Shown: positions 60,091 through 64,000 of the stretch, piece after piece
How positions within the stretch are numbered: position 1 is the stretch's first letter
Layout: each line of letters begins with the position of its first letter
DNA from: Yponomeuta sedellus
Taxonomy: Eukaryota; Arthropoda; Insecta; Lepidoptera; Yponomeutidae
DNA: 64,000 bases
Assembly: GCA_934045075.1 (NCBI GenBank)
Contig: OW203722.1
Coordinates: 13,888,796-13,952,795 of the forward strand
Direction: 5' to 3'
Notes under the pieces: generated by a model
Databases searched by the model: none
What the model was told of the DNA's origin: nothing
What the model saw: the letters and a program-made list of their open reading frames with translations, nothing else
Program-made: the position numbers and the translations under genes

Positions 60091-60670
60091 CGATCGATGG
60101 CGCCTCGCCCCCTCTCCTGGCTAAAATTAATTTAACGGGAACTTTACTGTAGGAAAACTTTGTACAAAATATATTGAAAATTACTTTGACAATTTCTTTG
60201 TCGTTAATCCGTAAAACAGATGAAAAACCCCTCTTTCTAGGGAACCCTAGACTGCGCGTTGCCCGACACACACTTGGCCAGTTTTGCTACTTATTATAAA
60301 AGTATAATTACTATAATTATCAGATTGGATATTATCTTATCTTAACTATCGAAAAATCAACTTACACAGTACGAGAAACCGAATACAGGAAAATTGTTGA
60401 ACCCTGTATTTATACGAACCGATTCGCTCTTTTCAATTCCTGTCCATCTTCGAAACGAATTATGGTACATGACTAAAATACTGCAGAGAGATTGACGTTA
60501 CCAAAAGGAAACATTCCTGTACATCCAGCTATATAGATTTTTTAAATCACTGACTTACTGATTTATCATACATACGTTCACCAAAAGCTTCCTCAAGCAT
60601 AAAATGCAAAATAAATACACAACTTGCTTAAAAGAATACACAAGCAAATAAAATATGACACTAAGAAAAT
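60091..60670. other. No identified feature
   Basis: AT-rich non-coding sequence. Confidence 0.3.
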
Positions 60671-61022
60671 AAATTTCCCCCGCATCACGATCGGAACAAA
60701 GGTCCACACTATGCTGGAGGCGTTGTCTCGCTGCACCGCAAGAGAGATTCTCTGCACAAGATCGGCCCCAGATCAGCAGTCATGGCAATGATTCACAGTC
60801 CCTCAAGGGGCCCCCTATCTCATTTCCCTTGCAGTTGCACCCTCTAGACCGCAACAGTTTATATTGCGAAAGGCACACGCACCGACTCAAAATAATACTT
60901 TTGGACGTTCAACCTCGCGTCCTATTTCGCCGCAGCGCTCAGGGTGGACAATCTAGACAGTATGAGATAGCTGGTGAAAATGCAGACACAAGTAGCGCCC
61001 CTTTAATTTATTTTATTTTATG
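60671..61022 (+). other. GC-richer region with long open frame; weak exon candidate
   Basis: One + frame is open for about 115 codons from around 60676 to the TGA at 61021-61023. Inside it a strong acceptor (atctcatttcccttgcag) ends at 60834. After that acceptor a different frame, phase 1 like the exons at 1635-9153, reads APSRPQQFILRKAHAPTQNN and onward to a stop near 60955. Codon third positions are not GC-biased and the possible donor (CAGG|gtggac) is weak, so this is not called as an exon. Confidence 0.25.
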
Positions 61023-61284
61023 AAGGACATCAACAGCTAAACATATACAGTTTTCTCAGGTTATCATAGTTATTACATCCAGACGTCGAAATAGACCCGG
61101 GGGCTACAATACATAGTTAATATTTGCTGTTACCATCTCCCGCCTAACAATATCGTTAATGGGGAACTGCCGCGAAAACCTGCCTGTGTCCGATTATTGA
61201 AATTTACGATGAAACTAAAACTTTTTTTGTTACAAAAAAAGTATCTAAGAAGACTTTTTTTAATTGTTTAGTTTGTTTTAGTTT

Positions 61285-61530
61285 CATTCTTCGTCTTCTT
61301 GAACCTATAACCACCCAGTGATGAGAGTAGGTGTCTTCTAATGCACGCCATTCAATTCGGTCTTGGGCTTTCCGAATCAAATCTTCTCTTTCTCCACTCT
61401 GCCCACAAGTCTGCGCCCGTCTCTAAGTCTCCAGACTAGCGCTGTTACATCCCGCATCTTAGATGTACACGTACGTATATGTCTACGGCTTAAATGTCCT
61501 GCCCATTTCCACTTCTTATAAGATCATAGC
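61285..61530 (-). pseudogene. Decayed non-LTR retrotransposon C-terminus
   Basis: Translated on the - strand the segment shows KWKWAGHLSRRHIRT, then frameshifted IRKAQDRIEWRALEDTYSHHW. This is the usual order WAGH, (RW), Q-DR--W--LE--Y at the end of RTE/jockey-like proteins. Several frameshifts are present. Confidence 0.6.
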
Positions 61531-63854
61531 TAATAGCTATAATTAAAAACGTATAAAATTGCGATTTCAAGATTTCAAATACACAAAACTCCAATTAGTA
61601 AGCACCTACCCACCTTGAAGCGTGCGCAATTCAGGCATACTTCAATACCATTTGATGAGTTATATTTAAGATCGTGGAAAATCGAGTTACGGAAACCCGC
61701 CGAGTGCTCCAGCTCAAGTACAAATAGAGGCAATTTACAAAGTTGCAATATGGAGCTACGTTTCAGTAACCTGGCCTCTGCCTTCAGCATTAATTGAATA
61801 GATACGTCCGTTCTCCGCCTCAATCCGATCTTAATCACACTTGAAAAGGCTTGATGGAGATGGAGCTAACACTCGCAGATTGCCCGACGTTCTACAGGAT
61901 ATCGCACTCTGGTCGTCTTGTAAAACGGGTTTTCTCTGACGTTTTAGATCTTCTTCTTCCTTCTTTACCTCACCACTAATGGAAGTTGGCCGTCAGCCTC
62001 TCTATTATCTATTTTGTCGTATTGGATAACCGGACCTGTCCGTCTTTTTAAATAGTGGCATTTAAACAAAACGGACAAGTGTGTCTTCCACTTACTCTTA
62101 ACTTCGGATAAACGATTACAAACTTAAATTTTCTTTCAAACAGCATGGGAGTTTGTATAAACCAACTGTAAATATAGGTATGTAATTGTTTATATATAAA
62201 ATAACAACAAATTTGTGTACTTCATGTTTGACCGGGTATTATGAAATTATGCACGAAGCAAGTACTTATAGTAAAAAAAATACCACTACTAAACAGTAAA
62301 TGAATTCGAAATTTCAGCTATTTGACACACTTGTCCATATTGATTGGGTTTTCCATGTTGATCCATATTAACTAAGACTTAAGCATTTACACACACAAAG
62401 GAGATGGTTGACTAAGTAATTAATAGTTTTACCCGTTCCTGAGAAAAGGGGTGATGAAACACAGACATATAGACTATCACACAACACAGTGATTTCCTAT
62501 GGATCCTTGAGGTACAGAATACTAAAATAGAGGTTTCAGAGGGTTCTTAAAGTAGAGACTTACCACAAATAAATTTTACGCAGAGATTTTGGGCAAACTT
62601 GTTTTATTTCCCAATGATAAATTCATTCAGTTGGATACCAACAAGGCTGTACCAATTTTTAAACAATGGACCCAGAATAAAACAATGGTGTAGTGGCCGC
62701 AACAAAATACCGCAAAAAGAACCGGGCGACAAATTCCGTTTCATTTAAATTCCGCACACTGCCAGCGAATTCAATATTAGAACAAAATCAAACTGCCGAC
62801 ACAAGGTGTCCTCCTAACAGTGAAAGCAATTACATTTGCCATAAGTGTTCGTTCACACTTGCAATTAGCGAAAGCGGGCGCGGTCGAAAACCGTGCGAAT
62901 CGTTACCGCCGCCGAGCGTCCGTGTCTTTGCATATTCATAGCCTGCTTAAAATATTTTAATACGGATCCTAACACCCACACTCACCGTTTTCTAGTTATG
63001 TTGATTTTGAGGCAAAAAAGATCTTTGTGTGTTTTATAGCCGAGAATAGGTACGCTAATTACATCACGTCGGCTCTGGGACGTATCTGCCTAGCCTTGAA
63101 AATATTGCGGGAATTCGAAAATTTATAAAATAATTTATATTTTTTTTATAATTTATTGATAAATTTACAGAATTTATTATTATTGCAGATTATTTCCATT
63201 TCTCCTTTAGCGTTACTTCCGCGTCCTCCACTTGATGGGGTAAACAGATCTTAAAATAATTATTTCTACAAATTTCCTTTCTTTAGTTGAGAGTCTTCAG
63301 TGCCCACAACAGAAAATCGCTTCCTCTTGTTACCTTACCTCCATTTTATTAATTTTGCTTAGCTAAAAGCATATAAAATGTTTATTCTCGGAAAGCTCCA
63401 AATCGTAGAAATCACTTTATTGATGAATAATTGAAAATCAATTAGCACACGTTCGCCTCGCTTTGAGCACGTCAGACAACTTGACCGATAATCAAATTAA
63501 TCGGATTTAAATTTTAAGTGACACTGTCCCTTCTATTGTGGATCGCGAATTAAATGAAGCCTACTGGAATTTTCAATTAACGGTGACACTGAGTGATAGC
63601 TGACAATTGTCTCCGATACCCTTCTAGCGACCTCATCGATCTACATTTGAGTAACCAACTGAAAAAGCATTGAGATGGGCTATTACCTCCCATTGAACGA
63701 AATTTCTCAATACAATTTGCACTCACTACACAGTAAATTGTATTTAGAATTTGCCACTGCATTGACACTAACAACACAGTAAATGACTACTAACACAAGC
63801 ACAAATAAGGTTGTTAGTTTGGGTGGGACTTAGTTAATAGACACATCAGGTATT
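61531..63854. other. Non-repetitive stretch, no supported gene
   Basis: GC-richer patches at 61610-61900 and 62690-62940 have open frames without splice support. 61945-62035 (tcttcttccttctttacctc) may be an old (GAA)n-tailed repeat end. Nothing else is identified. Confidence 0.3.
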
Positions 63855-63945
63855 CGATAAGATAAGCATATTCTTAATTGTATACTAGAACACAGATTAT
63901 AAAACATGTATAGATACAGAGTACATTCGGCGGTCTTAAGACATC
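63855..63945 (+). repeat. Retroposon tail fragment
   Basis: The segment gataagataagcatattctt then catgtatagatacagagtac and ggcggtcttaagac matches the tail family at 43247-43615 and 17740-17830. Confidence 0.5.
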
Positions 63946-64000
63946 ATCTTCTTATAAATAAACGAAATATGTAAGAAACTACTGGAAAAAATACCTATTT

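Noticed and set aside
60690..60815. - strand open segment reading RISLAVQRDNASSIVWTFVP
   Set aside because: It overlaps the + strand candidate, lacks a donor and resembles no family I can name. It is likely chance in a GC-richer patch.

Overview
The window looks like AT-rich euchromatic DNA from a moth or butterfly (Lepidoptera). The evidence is indirect but consistent. There are several tRNA-headed SINE families, Helitron-like copies ending in CTAG, RTE-type retrotransposon 3' ends with (GAA)n tails, and many 5'-truncated copies of a retroposon-like 3' end. All sit in long gene-poor DNA typical of lepidopteran introns. No bacterial-type operon, tRNA gene, rRNA gene or CRISPR array is present, and most open frames in the window are chance.

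Host coding sequence is sparse. In the first 9.2 kb the + strand carries four probable internal exons (780-814, 1635-1772, 3967-4080, 8989-9153) with good splice sites. Reading them as one transcript in a single phase gives an uninterrupted protein. The gene is not identified with confidence. The remaining ~55 kb is best read as intron or intergenic DNA.

The rest is a record of transposon activity. 14.68-15.78 kb is a nested cluster: a TIR element split by a small retroposon, beside an RTE 3' end split by a second TIR element. 24.99-25.74 kb is a mariner deletion derivative with unusually long (~190 bp) inverted ends. 27.18-27.45 kb is a head-to-head SINE dimer bounded by one 12-bp target duplication, followed 400 bp later by a perfect 48-bp palindrome. 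28.26-28.64 kb is a Helitron-like fragment and a long AT microsatellite. 51.57-52.82 kb is a ~610-bp tandem duplication of a composite inverted-repeat unit. 54.12-58.01 kb is a TIR element interrupted by a 3.65-kb non-LTR retrotransposon on the - strand. That element encodes a zinc finger, reverse transcriptase and restriction-like endonuclease, and is nearly intact except for one in-frame TAG. 58.42-58.68 kb is a second copy of the small RTE-tailed retroposon, again with an 11-bp target duplication.

The best biological stories here are retroposition mechanisms: RTE trans-mobilisation of a SINE-like element, the inverted SINE dimer, and the single-stop R2-like element. I did not find a new gene system. 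Coordinates of repeat ends are read by eye and may be off by a few bases unless a target duplication fixes them.
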